A stretch of 64,000 bases of DNA from Flavobacterium sp. Leaf82 (GCF_001422725.1 NZ_LMMA01000037.1:62001-126000), one strand, 5' to 3'. Positions 35,977 through 44,798 are shown, counted from the first letter of the stretch. Notes: generated by a model not told the origin, from the letters alone. Translations and numbers: made by a program.

Positions 35977-36807
35977 ATGAAAAAAACCATCATTTTACTA
36001 CTAACCATTTGTGCAACAGGATTTACCTATATTTCTTGTTCTAACAATGAAGATAACAAAACGAATCAGGCAGATGTAAATTCTATTGGAGCCTCAATTG
36101 CAATTGATGCCACTACCGAGATGGATATCAAAACCGGATTATTAGTTTCATCAAAAACTTCATCTACATTAAAATCAGCCGAAAATATAAGCGGAATTTG
36201 CGGCACCGTAACCGTAACACAACAAAGTGCAGATTCTTACCCAAAAGTATTTACTGTAGATTATGGAACTGCTGGTTGTGCAGACAATCAAATAGTAAAA
36301 AAGGGCAAACTAAAAATTACATTTTCCGGACCAATTACTACTACAGGAAGCAAAATGACCATAGAAAGAATAGACTACTCTATTACCGGAATAAAACTGG
36401 AAGGAACAATTGAATATGTAAACACTACAACTATTGCAACTGTACCACAATTTAGCAGAAAAGTAACTAACGGAAAATTTACAGATCTTGCAGGAAGAGT
36501 TTATCTAAATTCAGGAATTGTTACTATAAAACAAACTGCTGGCGTATCAACCCCATTTGTTCTTGATGACAATATTTACGAAATGCCCGAAGGAACTCAT
36601 ACTGTTACTGCACAAAACGGAGAAACCCTAACATTGACCGTTCAGGAATCACTGATTAAAAAATATTCTTGTGAATTTATTTCTAAAGGCAGACTAAAAG
36701 TTCAGGGCGGAATACTAAACGGTGTTGTAGATTATGGTGATAATGATTGTGATAGCAAATACACGTATACAAACGAAAACGGAACTTCGTATAATTTAGT
36801 GATGTAA
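35977..36807 (+). CDS. Hypothetical lipoprotein
   Basis: A 276-residue lipoprotein with lipobox at Cys21 (FTYISC) followed by a Ser/Asn-rich linker. The body is predicted beta-rich with four conserved-looking Cys (GICGTV, TAGCADN, KYSCEF, DNDCDSKY), which could form disulfides in the periplasm. I do not recognise a named family; similar proteins occur in flavobacteria. It has its own promoter element and terminator, so it is not part of the cassette before it. Confidence 0.75.
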   Translation: MKKTIILLLTICATGFTYISCSNNEDNKTNQADVNSIGASIAIDATTEMDIKTGLLVSSKTSSTLKSAENISGICGTVTVTQQSADSYPKVFTVDYGTAGCADNQIVKKGKLKITFSGPITTTGSKMTIERIDYSITGIKLEGTIEYVNTTTIATVPQFSRKVTNGKFTDLAGRVYLNSGIVTIKQTAGVSTPFVLDDNIYEMPEGTHTVTAQNGETLTLTVQESLIKKYSCEFISKGRLKVQGGILNGVVDYGDNDCDSKYTYTNENGTSYNLVM

Positions 36808-36832
36808 TGAGATCATTTTAATAAAATTTATG

Positions 36833-36860
36833 AATCCCAATTTAGAAATAGATTGGGATT
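36833..36860 (+). terminator. Terminator of the hypothetical lipoprotein gene
   Basis: Perfect 9-bp stem AATCCCAAT/ATTGGGATT followed by TATTTTT. Confidence 0.65.
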
Positions 36861-36938
36861 TATTTTTCGCAAAATTTAAACACGACATCATTACATTCAA
36901 ACTATTTTCTTTATTTTGCAGCAAAATCTAAAAAACCA

Positions 36939-37655
36939 ATGAAAAAATCACTTATTGCTTTTGTTACACTCGCAGTACTAGTATCTTGTAGCAAAAAAGA
37001 ATCAACTGGCAGCTTGCACCTTACAGGAAATATAAAAGGATTAAAAAACGGAACTTTATATATTCAAAGAATCGTTGATACTTCTCTTGTTGCAATTGAC
37101 ACAATTAAAATAGACGGAAATTCTGCTTTTGAAAGCGACATAAAACTCGAATCTCCAGAAGTTCTTTACTTATATCTGGATCGTGGTGTAACCAACTCAT
37201 TCGACAACAATATTTTATTTTTTGCTGAACCGGGAAATATAAATATAGACACCAACTTAGATAATTTTATCTATGGAGCAAAAATTACAGGATCTAAAAA
37301 TCAGGAGTTATACGAAGAATACAAAAAAATAAATTCTCGTTTTAATGACGAAAGCCTTTCTATGGTCGAGTCAAAATTTAAAGCTATCAAAAGACAAGAT
37401 CAAAAAGCAATTGACAGCATTAATGTAAAACAAGAGTCTAACATTAAAAGAAAATACTTGTACGCTACAAACTTTGCCCTTAACAATAAAGATCACGAAA
37501 TAGCACCTTATATTGCTTTATCTGAGATTTATGACATCAATATTAAATTTCTGGATACTATTCAAAAATCTATGACTCCAAAAGTAGCAAAATCACTTTA
37601 CGGAAAAAAACTAACGAAGTATGTTGGTGACATCAAAAAAGAGCAATCAAAATAA
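36939..37655 (+). CDS. DUF4369-domain lipoprotein
   Basis: A 238-residue lipoprotein with lipobox at VLVSC (Cys17). Residues 24-135 match the DUF4369 pattern (LHLTGNIKGLKNGTLYIQR, ID-TIKIDGNSAFES, FFAEPGNINIDTNLDNF, GAKITGSKNQELYEEY). In many Bacteroidota proteins this domain precedes a thioredoxin/AhpC domain; here the protein stops after a helical region and has no CxxC, so it lacks the redox part. Single gene with terminator. Confidence 0.82.
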   Translation: MKKSLIAFVTLAVLVSCSKKESTGSLHLTGNIKGLKNGTLYIQRIVDTSLVAIDTIKIDGNSAFESDIKLESPEVLYLYLDRGVTNSFDNNILFFAEPGNINIDTNLDNFIYGAKITGSKNQELYEEYKKINSRFNDESLSMVESKFKAIKRQDQKAIDSINVKQESNIKRKYLYATNFALNNKDHEIAPYIALSEIYDINIKFLDTIQKSMTPKVAKSLYGKKLTKYVGDIKKEQSK

Positions 37656-37674
37656 GATACATCTTTATATAAAT

Positions 37675-37705
37675 AAAAAAGTCCTGAGAATCTCAGGACT
37701 TTTTT
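37675..37705 (+). terminator. Terminator of the DUF4369 gene
   Basis: AAAAAAGTCCTGAG/CTCAGGACTTTTTT stem with loop AAT and T-run. Symmetric flanks could also stop the convergent gene. Confidence 0.8.
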
Positions 37706-37770
37706 GTTTTATAGCAAATTCCAATAAAGGCCATAAAAAAGATTTTTACAGCGTTTGAAATCTATTCTCC

Positions 37771-38229
37771 TTACCTTCCTAATAATGCTCCAAAAATAGC
37801 AAGTACAAATATTAATCCGTATAGTACCAAAATGGCAAGCATAAAAATCCCGATAAATTTGTAATGCGATTTTAAATATCCCAAAGAACTTGTCAATGCT
37901 TCAGTATCATTATCCCTGAAAGCTTTTTTTGCATTAGATGCAAACTTAAATAAGTAATAAACCGGAAAAAAATAGATTGCCCCAATAATAAAATACACTA
38001 TACCCATTACTACGCCAAAAGAACCTCCCATTGCGTTTGCTCCGGGAATAGCTGCTCCCATTGCTGCGAAAAACGTTCCTGCAAAAACGGCGATTAACAT
38101 AATAAGCCCAATGCCCACAAACCCTAAAATTGATAAAAAATAGGTCCATTTTGCGGTTTCTTTTAAAAACTCTTTTGCAGATAGGTCGAGCTGCAACTCA
38201 AATTTTTCAAATACTGAATTTTCTTCCAT
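37771..38229 (-). CDS. DUF5362-family membrane protein
   Basis: A 152-residue inner-membrane protein with three or four transmembrane segments (about 28-52, 68-95, 125-150) separated by an amphipathic helix (KKAFRDNDTEALTSSLGYLKSHYK). The pattern SAKEFLKETAKWTYFLSILGF and YYLFKFASNAKKAF matches the DUF5362 family I associate with Bacteroidota. Function unknown. It converges on the DUF4369 gene. Confidence 0.75.
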   Translation of the reverse strand: MEENSVFEKFELQLDLSAKEFLKETAKWTYFLSILGFVGIGLIMLIAVFAGTFFAAMGAAIPGANAMGGSFGVVMGIVYFIIGAIYFFPVYYLFKFASNAKKAFRDNDTEALTSSLGYLKSHYKFIGIFMLAILVLYGLIFVLAIFGALLGR

Positions 38230-38371
38230 TTGTATAATATATGTTTTGGTTAAGAAACAAACATAAGAAAAATACGGTTACAAAAATCTAAATTAAAAAA
38301 TTCAGATTCTTATAACCGTATGTTATTTTTGACCTTCTGTCTTTTGCTTATGAAAAAATATAAAGCAAAAA

Positions 38372-38400
38372 AAAACCACCACTTAAAAAGTGATGGTTTT
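38372..38400 (-). terminator. Terminator of tRNA-Thr copy 1
   Basis: 12-bp stem with one wobble (AAAACCACCACT and complement) and T-run on the minus strand, directly after the tRNA. Confidence 0.75.
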
Positions 38401-38406
38401 ACGTTG

Positions 38407-38480
38407 AGCCGGCGGAGGGACTCGAACCCACGACCTGCTGATTACAAATCAGCTGCTCTAGCCAACTGAGCTACGCTGGC
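38407..38480 (-). tRNA. tRNA-Thr (anticodon TGT), copy 1
   Basis: The minus strand from 38480 folds as a 74-nt cloverleaf starting GCCAGCG, with D-arm GCTCAGTTGGCTAGAGC, anticodon loop TTTGTAA (anticodon TGT) between GCTGA and TCAGC, and TTCGAGT in the T-loop, ending CGCCGGC with discriminator T. The CCA is not encoded. It shows an A-C mismatch at 4:69 and a T-T mismatch at 50:64, present in both copies. Confidence 0.93.
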
Positions 38481-38495
38481 GACTCATTACGGATG

Positions 38496-38526
38496 CAAAT
38501 ATAAAGTGGATTTTTGTATTTTCCAA
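38496..38526 (-). promoter_or_regulatory. Promoter of tRNA-Thr copy 1
   Basis: On the minus strand TTG (38524-38526), 20-bp spacer, TATATTTG (38496-38503), 15 bp before the mature 5' end. Confidence 0.75.
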
Positions 38527-38551
38527 AATAAATTTACTGCTTATTTTAATA

Positions 38552-38580
38552 AAAAACCACCACTGTAAGTGATGGTTTTT
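38552..38580 (-). terminator. Terminator of tRNA-Thr copy 2
   Basis: 13-bp stem (AAAAACCACCACT and complement, one wobble) with loop GTA and minus-strand T-run. It is a duplicate of the copy 1 terminator. Confidence 0.75.
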
Positions 38581-38584
38581 GTTG

Positions 38585-38658
38585 AGCCGGCGGAGGGACT
38601 CGAACCCACGACCTGCTGATTACAAATCAGCTGCTCTAGCCAACTGAGCTACGCTGGC
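38585..38658 (-). tRNA. tRNA-Thr (anticodon TGT), copy 2
   Basis: Identical in sequence to copy 1, 178 bp away in the same orientation, with its own promoter and terminator. The pair is a tandem duplication of a complete transcription unit. Confidence 0.93.
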
Positions 38659-38673
38659 GACTCATTACGGGTG

Positions 38674-38703
38674 CAAATATAAAGCGGTTTTTCGTTTTAC
38701 CAA
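38674..38703 (-). promoter_or_regulatory. Promoter of tRNA-Thr copy 2
   Basis: On the minus strand TTG (38701-38703), 19-bp spacer, TATATTTG (38674-38681). It is a diverged copy of the other tRNA promoter, which supports both elements as functional. Confidence 0.75.
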
Positions 38704-38736
38704 AATAAATTTGCACTTTTTTATACTTTTTTTTGC

Positions 38737-39003
38737 TTACAATTCGTTGATTTTAGCAATCAATTGATTAGCAGTTTCTTCCAATTCAACATTGATTTGT
38801 TTGAAGTGCGCTTTTTTGTTTTCAACGTTCTTAGCATTCACTTTTGTGATCAAAGTATCAAAAGCAGCGATAGCCTGATCGATCAAAGCATTCGTTTCTG
38901 GAGTAGGATTTCCTGTTGTAGACATTTCGAATAAGTAAATTGCCTCAATAATATCTCCTAATACGAAGTTGATGTCTTTCTTTAAATTTTTAACGTTTGC
39001 CAT
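38737..39003 (-). CDS. Small helical protein, unknown function
   Basis: An 88-residue cytoplasmic protein (MANVKNLKKDINFVLGDIIE ...) predicted to be almost entirely alpha-helical, with no Cys and a mildly acidic body (ELEETANQLIAKINEL at the C-terminus). It resembles small conserved proteins of flavobacteria but no named family is recognised. It lies between the tRNA-Thr pair and manA, on the same strand as manA, 57 bp away. Confidence 0.75.
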   Translation of the reverse strand: MANVKNLKKDINFVLGDIIEAIYLFEMSTTGNPTPETNALIDQAIAAFDTLITKVNAKNVENKKAHFKQINVELEETANQLIAKINEL

Positions 39004-39059
39004 TTTATTTTTATTTTAATTTGCGACTGCAAAAGTACACATAATCTTTTTATTAAGTG

Positions 39060-40028
39060 CTATGAAATGTAAATTTCTAAAATTGAAGCTTTTCCGTTCA
39101 AAACAAATGCATTTATCTCAGCCGGAGCTAAAACCGTATCTCCTTTTTTATACGATTGCTTGAATCCTTCAAATTCAATTTCAAAACTTCCTTCGATACA
39201 CATATAAACTGTAAAAGTTTCTCCTGTTTTAGCAACCTCAACTTTATCTTCAAGCGGAATAAAATTTGTGGTAAAATAAGGACAATCAACAACTACATTA
39301 GAAACATTTGCTTTTGTCTCGTATTTTTTTTGTGTTTCTACCTTATTATAGTTTATAGCGTCGAGCGCTAAATCTACATGAAGTTCTCTAGTATTTCCTT
39401 GCGCATCCTTGCGATCAAAGTCATATAAACGATACGTAATATCTGATGTTTGCTGAATCTCTGCCACAACTAATCCTGCACCAATTGCGTGCACGGTTCC
39501 GGTTTCTAAAAAGAAAACATCTCCCGCTTTTGCTTTTACATCATCTAAAATCGAAACTAATGTTTTATCATTTAAATGTTTAAGGTATTCTTCTTTACTT
39601 GAATTCTCCTTAAAACCTACAATAATCCTCGAATCAGTATCAGCTTGCATTACATACCACATTTCAGTCTTACCAAAAGAGTTATGACGTTCTTTTGCCA
39701 ACTTATCATTTGGATGTACTTGTATCGACAAGTCTTCGTGGGCATCTAAATATTTAAAAAGCAACGGAAATTGTTTTCCAAAGCGTTCATAAACTTTAGT
39801 TCCCAGAATTTCGTTTGGCATATCGTCGATAAGTCCCATCAATGATTTTCCTTTCAAAACTCCGTTAGAAACAATACTAACATCTCCTTCTACTGTTGAC
39901 AACTCCCAGCTTTCTCCGGTAATTTTAGACGTAATTGGTTTATTAAGAATTGTTTTTAACTTTTCTCCTCCCCAGATTCTATCTTTCAATATGGGTTCAA
40001 ATTGCAAAGGGTATGATTTTAAGCTCAT
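39060..40028 (-). CDS. manA: Class I mannose-6-phosphate isomerase
   Basis: A 322-residue zinc enzyme of the cupin fold that interconverts mannose-6-P and fructose-6-P and so feeds GDP-mannose for surface polysaccharides. The metal-site motifs are QVHPND (Gln, His), GKTEMWYV (Glu) and ETGTVHAIGAG (His). The short length is that of the bacterial, YvyI/ManA-like group. It is the last gene of a same-strand run with the peroxiredoxin, queD and idi genes (52-bp gap). Confidence 0.93.
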   Translation of the reverse strand: MSLKSYPLQFEPILKDRIWGGEKLKTILNKPITSKITGESWELSTVEGDVSIVSNGVLKGKSLMGLIDDMPNEILGTKVYERFGKQFPLLFKYLDAHEDLSIQVHPNDKLAKERHNSFGKTEMWYVMQADTDSRIIVGFKENSSKEEYLKHLNDKTLVSILDDVKAKAGDVFFLETGTVHAIGAGLVVAEIQQTSDITYRLYDFDRKDAQGNTRELHVDLALDAINYNKVETQKKYETKANVSNVVVDCPYFTTNFIPLEDKVEVAKTGETFTVYMCIEGSFEIEFEGFKQSYKKGDTVLAPAEINAFVLNGKASILEIYIS

Positions 40029-40080
40029 CGTTTTAAGGCTAATATGTTTTATTAATTTATATCTATTTGATATTAGTATT

Positions 40081-40539
40081 CTAAAGTACTAATTCTTTGA
40101 CAGTTTCGAGCGCCTTAGCAATGTGCTTTCCGGCATTCATACTATCAAATATCAATATTACAACACCATTTCTATCAATAACATAAGTTACCCTTCCTGG
40201 TAAAAGTCCAAATAAAGTATCACGAACCCCAAAAAGGTGTCGTAATTTTTTATCCTGATCAGATAACAAAATAAAAGGCAATTGATGTTTGTTGGCAAAT
40301 TTATGATGTGACTTTACGCTGTCGCTGCTTATACCAATAACTTCTGCTCCAAGGTCTTTAAAATCTTCGTATTGATCTCTAAAACTACAGGCTTCAGTTG
40401 TACATCCGGGCGTATTATCTTTTGGGTAAAAATAAATCACTAGAGGTTTCCGCCCCAAAACACTTTGGCTTTCAAAAACTTCTCCATGACTATCTTTTGC
40501 AGTAAAATTGGGAACTATATCTCCTATTTTTAGTGACAT
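40081..40539 (-). CDS. bcp: Thioredoxin-dependent peroxiredoxin, BCP/PrxQ type
   Basis: A 152-residue peroxidase that reduces H2O2 and organic peroxides with thioredoxin. The peroxidatic Cys46 lies in PGCTTEAC, with the resolving Cys51 five residues on, the atypical 2-Cys arrangement of PrxQ. VIYFYPKDNTPG and the C-terminal GRVTYVIDRNG are conserved features. It starts 3 bp after the queD stop codon, so the two are co-transcribed. Confidence 0.95.
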   Translation of the reverse strand: MSLKIGDIVPNFTAKDSHGEVFESQSVLGRKPLVIYFYPKDNTPGCTTEACSFRDQYEDFKDLGAEVIGISSDSVKSHHKFANKHQLPFILLSDQDKKLRHLFGVRDTLFGLLPGRVTYVIDRNGVVILIFDSMNAGKHIAKALETVKELVL

Positions 40540-40542
40540 TTA

Positions 40543-40953
40543 TTATTCTCCTTTATAAGTTACAAAATTGCGGTCCGTTTCATTCAACACGATTTCTAAG
40601 TCAAAATCGGGATGAATTCTTTTTTTAATTTTATTCCATATCACAACAGCAATATTTTCTGCCGTTGGATTCAAATCATGAAATTCCGGAACATCCAGAT
40701 TCAGATTCTTGTGATCAAACGGAATCTCCACTTCGTCGTGAATAATATCCGCTAATACTTTCACATCTAAAACAAAACCAGTTTCCGGGTCAATTTTTCC
40801 TGTAACACTTACTGTTAAACCATAATTATGACCATGAAAATTGGGATTATTACATTTTCCAAAAACAGCATCGTTTTTTTCAAATGTCCAATCTTTTCTG
40901 TGCAATCGATGTGCAGCATTAAAATGTGCTTTTCTTGATATGGTTACTCTCAT
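40543..40953 (-). CDS. queD: 6-carboxytetrahydropterin synthase / PTPS-like protein
   Basis: A 136-residue enzyme of the PTPS fold. The zinc ligands are in AAHRLH and FHGHNYG, and the catalytic Cys lies in GKCNNPNFHGH. By family it converts dihydroneopterin triphosphate to 6-carboxytetrahydropterin, an early step to queuosine, although some members make 6-pyruvoyl-tetrahydropterin. No other que genes are in the window. It sits in the idi-queD-bcp run. Confidence 0.88.
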   Translation of the reverse strand: MRVTISRKAHFNAAHRLHRKDWTFEKNDAVFGKCNNPNFHGHNYGLTVSVTGKIDPETGFVLDVKVLADIIHDEVEIPFDHKNLNLDVPEFHDLNPTAENIAVVIWNKIKKRIHPDFDLEIVLNETDRNFVTYKGE

Positions 40954-40991
40954 TTGTGGTTGGTTAGTCTGGGGTTAAAGTTTTTAATCTT

Positions 40992-41519
40992 TTAAATCTT
41001 GTGATCTTCTAAATAATGATCAAATTCATCAAATATTATTTTAAACCAAACGGTATAAATTTCAGGTTGTTTTTCAATATCCGCTTTTACATCTTCAATT
41101 TTCATCCATTTCCAGTCTTCGACTTCTTCAAAATTTATGGCCGGATTATCGTTATAATACCCAATCATAACATGATCGAGTTCATGTTCTGTCAAGCCAT
41201 TATCAAAAGGAGCTTTATAAATAAAATGAAAGAGTTCTTTCAATTCCGCTTTAAAACCCATTTCTTCAAACAATCTTCTGCTTCCGGCTTCAATATTTGT
41301 TTCTCCTTCGCGCTGATGACTGCAACATGTATTTGTCCAGAGTAAAGGTGAATGGTATTTTTGACGGGCACGTTGCTGCAGCATTATTTCATTTTTGTCA
41401 TTTAAAATAAAAACCGAAAAAGCGCGATGCAGAACTGCTTTTTCATGTGCTTCTAATTTTGGCATTAAGCCAATTTGCTCATCGTTTTGGTTTACTAATA
41501 TTACGTTTTCTTCTATCAT
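40992..41519 (-). CDS. idi: Isopentenyl-diphosphate delta-isomerase, type I
   Basis: A 175-residue Nudix-fold enzyme that interconverts isopentenyl and dimethylallyl diphosphate for isoprenoid synthesis. The catalytic cysteine is in WTNTCCSHQ (Cys65/66), the Nudix-like Glu-rich helix is GSRRLFEEMGF and the second catalytic Glu lies in ELDHVMIG. It is the first gene of the run with queD, bcp and manA, with a TATTTTTG element at 41537-41544 just upstream. Confidence 0.96.
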   Translation of the reverse strand: MIEENVILVNQNDEQIGLMPKLEAHEKAVLHRAFSVFILNDKNEIMLQQRARQKYHSPLLWTNTCCSHQREGETNIEAGSRRLFEEMGFKAELKELFHFIYKAPFDNGLTEHELDHVMIGYYNDNPAINFEEVEDWKWMKIEDVKADIEKQPEIYTVWFKIIFDEFDHYLEDHKI

Positions 41520-41779
41520 AGGGCTTATTGATCAAACAAAAATACGAAAAAAGAAATGGCTTTAAAATCCTAACAGAGATTGTGAAAAGTTTAACGAGTC
41601 AACGATTTTTCAATCCTTTAATTTTCAATGAATTGAAAACCTTACATCATTTAAAAACCTTTAGAAAACAAGCATTAAAAACTAAAACCAGCTATTCTAC
41701 GTAAATAAAGAAAAGTTAAAACATACTTAAAAAATTCTCAATTAAACAATTCACGTAATTTCAAGGCAAAATCTCGTTG

Positions 41780-41787
41780 TATCTTTG
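41780..41787 (+). promoter_or_regulatory. -7 element of msrB-msrA
   Basis: TATCTTTG, a perfect TAnnTTTG, 28 bp before the msrB start. The -33 box is not clear. Confidence 0.5.
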
Positions 41788-41815
41788 AAATCACAGAATA
41801 AAGCACTCAAAAACA

Positions 41816-42370
41816 ATGAAAACAAAAAACCAAATCTTTAGCCTTTGCTTTTTAATCCCGCTTTTCATTTTGCAGGCATGCGGACAAAATGCAAAAAAAC
41901 AAAACACCAAAACAATCGTTATGGAAAACAAAATCAGCAAACCCGGAAATCCTTATTACTCGAATACAGATACTACTAAGTTAAATGTAACGAATGCAGA
42001 GTGGAAAAAAGTACTACCGGAAGATGTTTATGACGTAATGCGAAATGCAGATACCGAAAGACCTTTTACAGGAAAATACTGGAATACAGACGAAAAAGGA
42101 ACTTATTATTGCGCATCATGCGGGAACTTACTTTTTCGCTCCGGCGCAAAGTTTGCCAGCAGCTGCGGATGGCCAAGTTTTTTTGAACAAGACAATAAAA
42201 AAAGTGTTGTTTATAAAAACGATAATTCTCTGGGAATGGAAAGAATTGAAGCTTTATGCGGTCGCTGCGGCGGACATTTAGGACACCTTTTTGATGACGG
42301 ACCTGAACCTACCGGAAAACGATATTGCATGAACTCGATCGCACTTGATTTTGTTCCTGACGCTAAATAA
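41816..42370 (+). CDS. msrB: Lipoprotein methionine-R-sulfoxide reductase
   Basis: A 184-residue exported MsrB. A signal with lipobox at Cys22 (LQACG) anchors it in the envelope. The zinc site is CASC (Cys99, Cys102) and CGRC (Cys148, Cys151). The catalytic Cys171 is in RYCMNSIALDF. It repairs the R form of oxidised methionine in periplasmic proteins. The partner msrA starts 9 bp later, so the operon repairs both stereoisomers outside the cytoplasm. Confidence 0.95.
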   Translation: MKTKNQIFSLCFLIPLFILQACGQNAKKQNTKTIVMENKISKPGNPYYSNTDTTKLNVTNAEWKKVLPEDVYDVMRNADTERPFTGKYWNTDEKGTYYCASCGNLLFRSGAKFASSCGWPSFFEQDNKKSVVYKNDNSLGMERIEALCGRCGGHLGHLFDDGPEPTGKRYCMNSIALDFVPDAK

Positions 42371-42379
42371 AACATACAA

Positions 42380-42997
42380 ATGAAAAATATAGTTCTAATT
42401 TGCATTCTGGCATTATCCCTAAATGGATTTGCACAAAACGATAAATCAAAAAGCGGTTCAAACCTTGAAACTATTACACTTGGCGGAGGTTGTTATTGGT
42501 GCGTTGAAGCAGTTTATGAAAATCTAGACGGAGTAAAATCTGTAGTTTCGGGTTTTTCCGGCGGTAAGGTTGCCAACCCAACATATGAAGAAGTTTGTAC
42601 AGGAACAACCGGTCACGCCGAAGTAGTTCAGATTACATATGATAAAACGAAAACAGATATCAATGAAATTTTTCAAGTCTTTTTTACCGTTCACGATCCA
42701 ACAACATTAAACCGTCAAGGCGCAGATGTTGGTACACAATATCGTTCTGTGATTTTTTATAAAAATGCCGAACAAAAAAAAGCTGCTGAAAGTATTATTG
42801 CTGAATTAAACAAAGCAAAAGTATACAACAGTCCGATTGTGACAAAAGTTGAGCCTTTTAAAACATTTTATAAAGCCGAAGATTATCATCAGAATTATTA
42901 TGCAAATAATAAAAATCAGCCTTATTGCAAAATGGTAATTCAGCCTAAAATCGAAAAATTCGAGAAAGTCTTTAAAGACAAATTAAAAAAGAAATAA
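42380..42997 (+). CDS. msrA: Exported methionine-S-sulfoxide reductase
   Basis: A 205-residue MsrA with a signal peptide (cleavage near FAQ, residue 19). The catalytic motif GGCYWC (Cys38, Cys41) lies early in the mature protein, followed by GVKSVVSGFSGG and the GHAEVVQI and HDPTTLNRQGADVGTQYRS blocks. Second gene of the msrB-msrA operon. It ends in a Lys-rich tail. A terminator follows. Confidence 0.96.
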   Translation: MKNIVLICILALSLNGFAQNDKSKSGSNLETITLGGGCYWCVEAVYENLDGVKSVVSGFSGGKVANPTYEEVCTGTTGHAEVVQITYDKTKTDINEIFQVFFTVHDPTTLNRQGADVGTQYRSVIFYKNAEQKKAAESIIAELNKAKVYNSPIVTKVEPFKTFYKAEDYHQNYYANNKNQPYCKMVIQPKIEKFEKVFKDKLKKK

Positions 42998-43035
42998 TAG
43001 TACTTTATCTGGTTAATAATAGTAGTAATAAGTTG

Positions 43036-43062
43036 CCGTCCATGAAAATGGACGGTTTTTTT
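43036..43062 (+). terminator. Terminator of msrB-msrA
   Basis: Perfect 8-bp stem CCGTCCAT-gaaa-ATGGACGG followed by TTTTTTT. Confidence 0.8.
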
Positions 43063-43220
43063 ATGTCTTTTATTTCTGAATTCATCAATTAGGATTGATT
43101 ATATTTTTATGTATTGAACATAATATTCGCACAAAATTGTAAAATTTGTGGCTATTTTTTTATCTAATAGCAATTCATATTTTTTGTAATTTGCGACCAC
43201 AATCAATCAAAAACCACAAA

Positions 43221-44624
43221 ATGAAGCAATTATTCTTATTCTTTATTCTCATAATCACCGTAAATCAGGTTCATTCACAGCAAAACCTTCCAACAGATTA
43301 CCTTTCGAAAGAATTTCATAAAGGCCGTCGCGAAGCTTTTAGAAACCTTATGCCGGCAAATTCTGTTGCAGTAATTTTTTCATATCCTGAAAGAGTTTTT
43401 TCTAAAGACGTAAATTATAATTATCATCAAAATCCTGACTTGTATTATCTTTCCGGTTATAAAGAGCCAGATGCCGTTTTAGTACTTTTTAAGGAATCAC
43501 AAGGCTCAGAAAAATACAACGAAGTGCTTTTTGTGCGAGAAAGAAACGCCGGAAAAGAAACCTGGACAGGAAGACGTTTAGGAGCTGAAGCTGCAAAATC
43601 TAAATTAGGTTTCTCAACGGTTTATAACGGAAAAGATTTTAAGGACTTTGCTATTGATTTTAAAAAATTTGACACCATTATTTATGATAAAATCCCTACT
43701 GATATTGGCAACGACAAAAGTGGATTTGATCTCTATGGTTTATTAGAAAGTTTTAAGAACAAAGCCGGAATCACAAACGAAAATAAAACTTCTGTCGATG
43801 TATTTACAGACATCACCAATTCACTTCGAGAAATAAAAACCCCAGAAGAAATGGATTTGCTTCGTAAATCTGTAAAACTTTCCTGCATCGCGCACAACGA
43901 AGTAATGAAAGCTGTTGGTCCGGATATGAGCGAAAATGAAGCTGACGGAATTCACGCATATATACACAGACATTATGGTGCCGAAGGCGAAGGATATCCG
44001 CCAATTGTAGGCGCAGGTGCAAACGGATGCATCTTGCATTACGGAGAAAATAACAGCACAAAAATCGATAATCAGTTATTGTTGATGGATGTAGGTTCTG
44101 AATATCACGGTTATTCTGCTGACGTTACGAGAACAGTTCCGGCAAACGGAAAATTTACCGAAGAACAAAAAGCCATTTATCAATTGGTCTACGAAGCTCA
44201 GGAAGAAGTTTTTAAAATTTGCAAACCAGGAACCCCAATCCAGAATCTAAACCAAAAATCAAAAGAAGTCATCGCTGCCGGATTAATAAAATTGGGTATT
44301 ATTACAGATCCTAAAGATGTTAGAATATATTATCCGCATGGCTGTTCGCATTTTCTTGGTCTTGATGTTCATGATAAAGGTAATTATATGGGAAATCTAA
44401 AAGAAAATATGGTTCTTACGGTTGAACCCGGAATCTATATCCCGGCAAATAGCAAATGCGATAAAAAGTGGTGGAATATTGGGGTTCGTATCGAAGATGA
44501 TCTTGCCATTACAAAAGATTCATACGAAAATCTCTCTGCAGAATCTCCAAGAAAATGGCAGGATATTGAAAAACTAGCTTCGCAAAAAAGCACTTTCAAC
44601 GAAATGAAATTTCCTAAAATCTAA
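43221..44624 (+). CDS. Exported Xaa-Pro aminopeptidase (M24B)
   Basis: A 467-residue metallopeptidase that removes N-terminal residues before proline. The frame is open from 43146, but the MKQLFLFFILIITVNQVHSQ start at 43221 gives a clean signal peptide, so I chose it. An aminopeptidase P N-terminal domain (about 25-150) is followed by the pita-bread fold. Metal ligands are visible in LLMDVGSEYHGYSADVTRT (two Asp), PHGCSHFLGLDVHD (His), VLTVEPGIYI (Glu) and VRIEDDLAIT (Glu). It acts in the periplasm. Monocistronic. Confidence 0.92.
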   Translation: MKQLFLFFILIITVNQVHSQQNLPTDYLSKEFHKGRREAFRNLMPANSVAVIFSYPERVFSKDVNYNYHQNPDLYYLSGYKEPDAVLVLFKESQGSEKYNEVLFVRERNAGKETWTGRRLGAEAAKSKLGFSTVYNGKDFKDFAIDFKKFDTIIYDKIPTDIGNDKSGFDLYGLLESFKNKAGITNENKTSVDVFTDITNSLREIKTPEEMDLLRKSVKLSCIAHNEVMKAVGPDMSENEADGIHAYIHRHYGAEGEGYPPIVGAGANGCILHYGENNSTKIDNQLLLMDVGSEYHGYSADVTRTVPANGKFTEEQKAIYQLVYEAQEEVFKICKPGTPIQNLNQKSKEVIAAGLIKLGIITDPKDVRIYYPHGCSHFLGLDVHDKGNYMGNLKENMVLTVEPGIYIPANSKCDKKWWNIGVRIEDDLAITKDSYENLSAESPRKWQDIEKLASQKSTFNEMKFPKI

Positions 44625-44651
44625 ACTATTTTTTGTCACATAAGTTCGCCA

Positions 44652-44701
44652 CGAATTTCACTAATCTACACCAATTAATTCGTGCTAATTTGTGAAATTC
44701 G
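44652..44701. repeat. Imperfect inverted repeat, CGCCACGAATT family
   Basis: CGAATTTCAC (44652-44661) pairs with GTGAAATTCG (44692-44701). The left arm begins CGCCACGAATT, as in the element at 45784-45832 on the other side of the next gene, so the two belong to one family. Confidence 0.55.
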
Positions 44702-44798
44702 CAGCAAAAACCTTTTTAATCCTACTAATTGGCGGCTATAAAAAGTTTTAAACCGAAAACGAATTTTCACGTACTTTGTATTCCTTAATTAAATTAAA

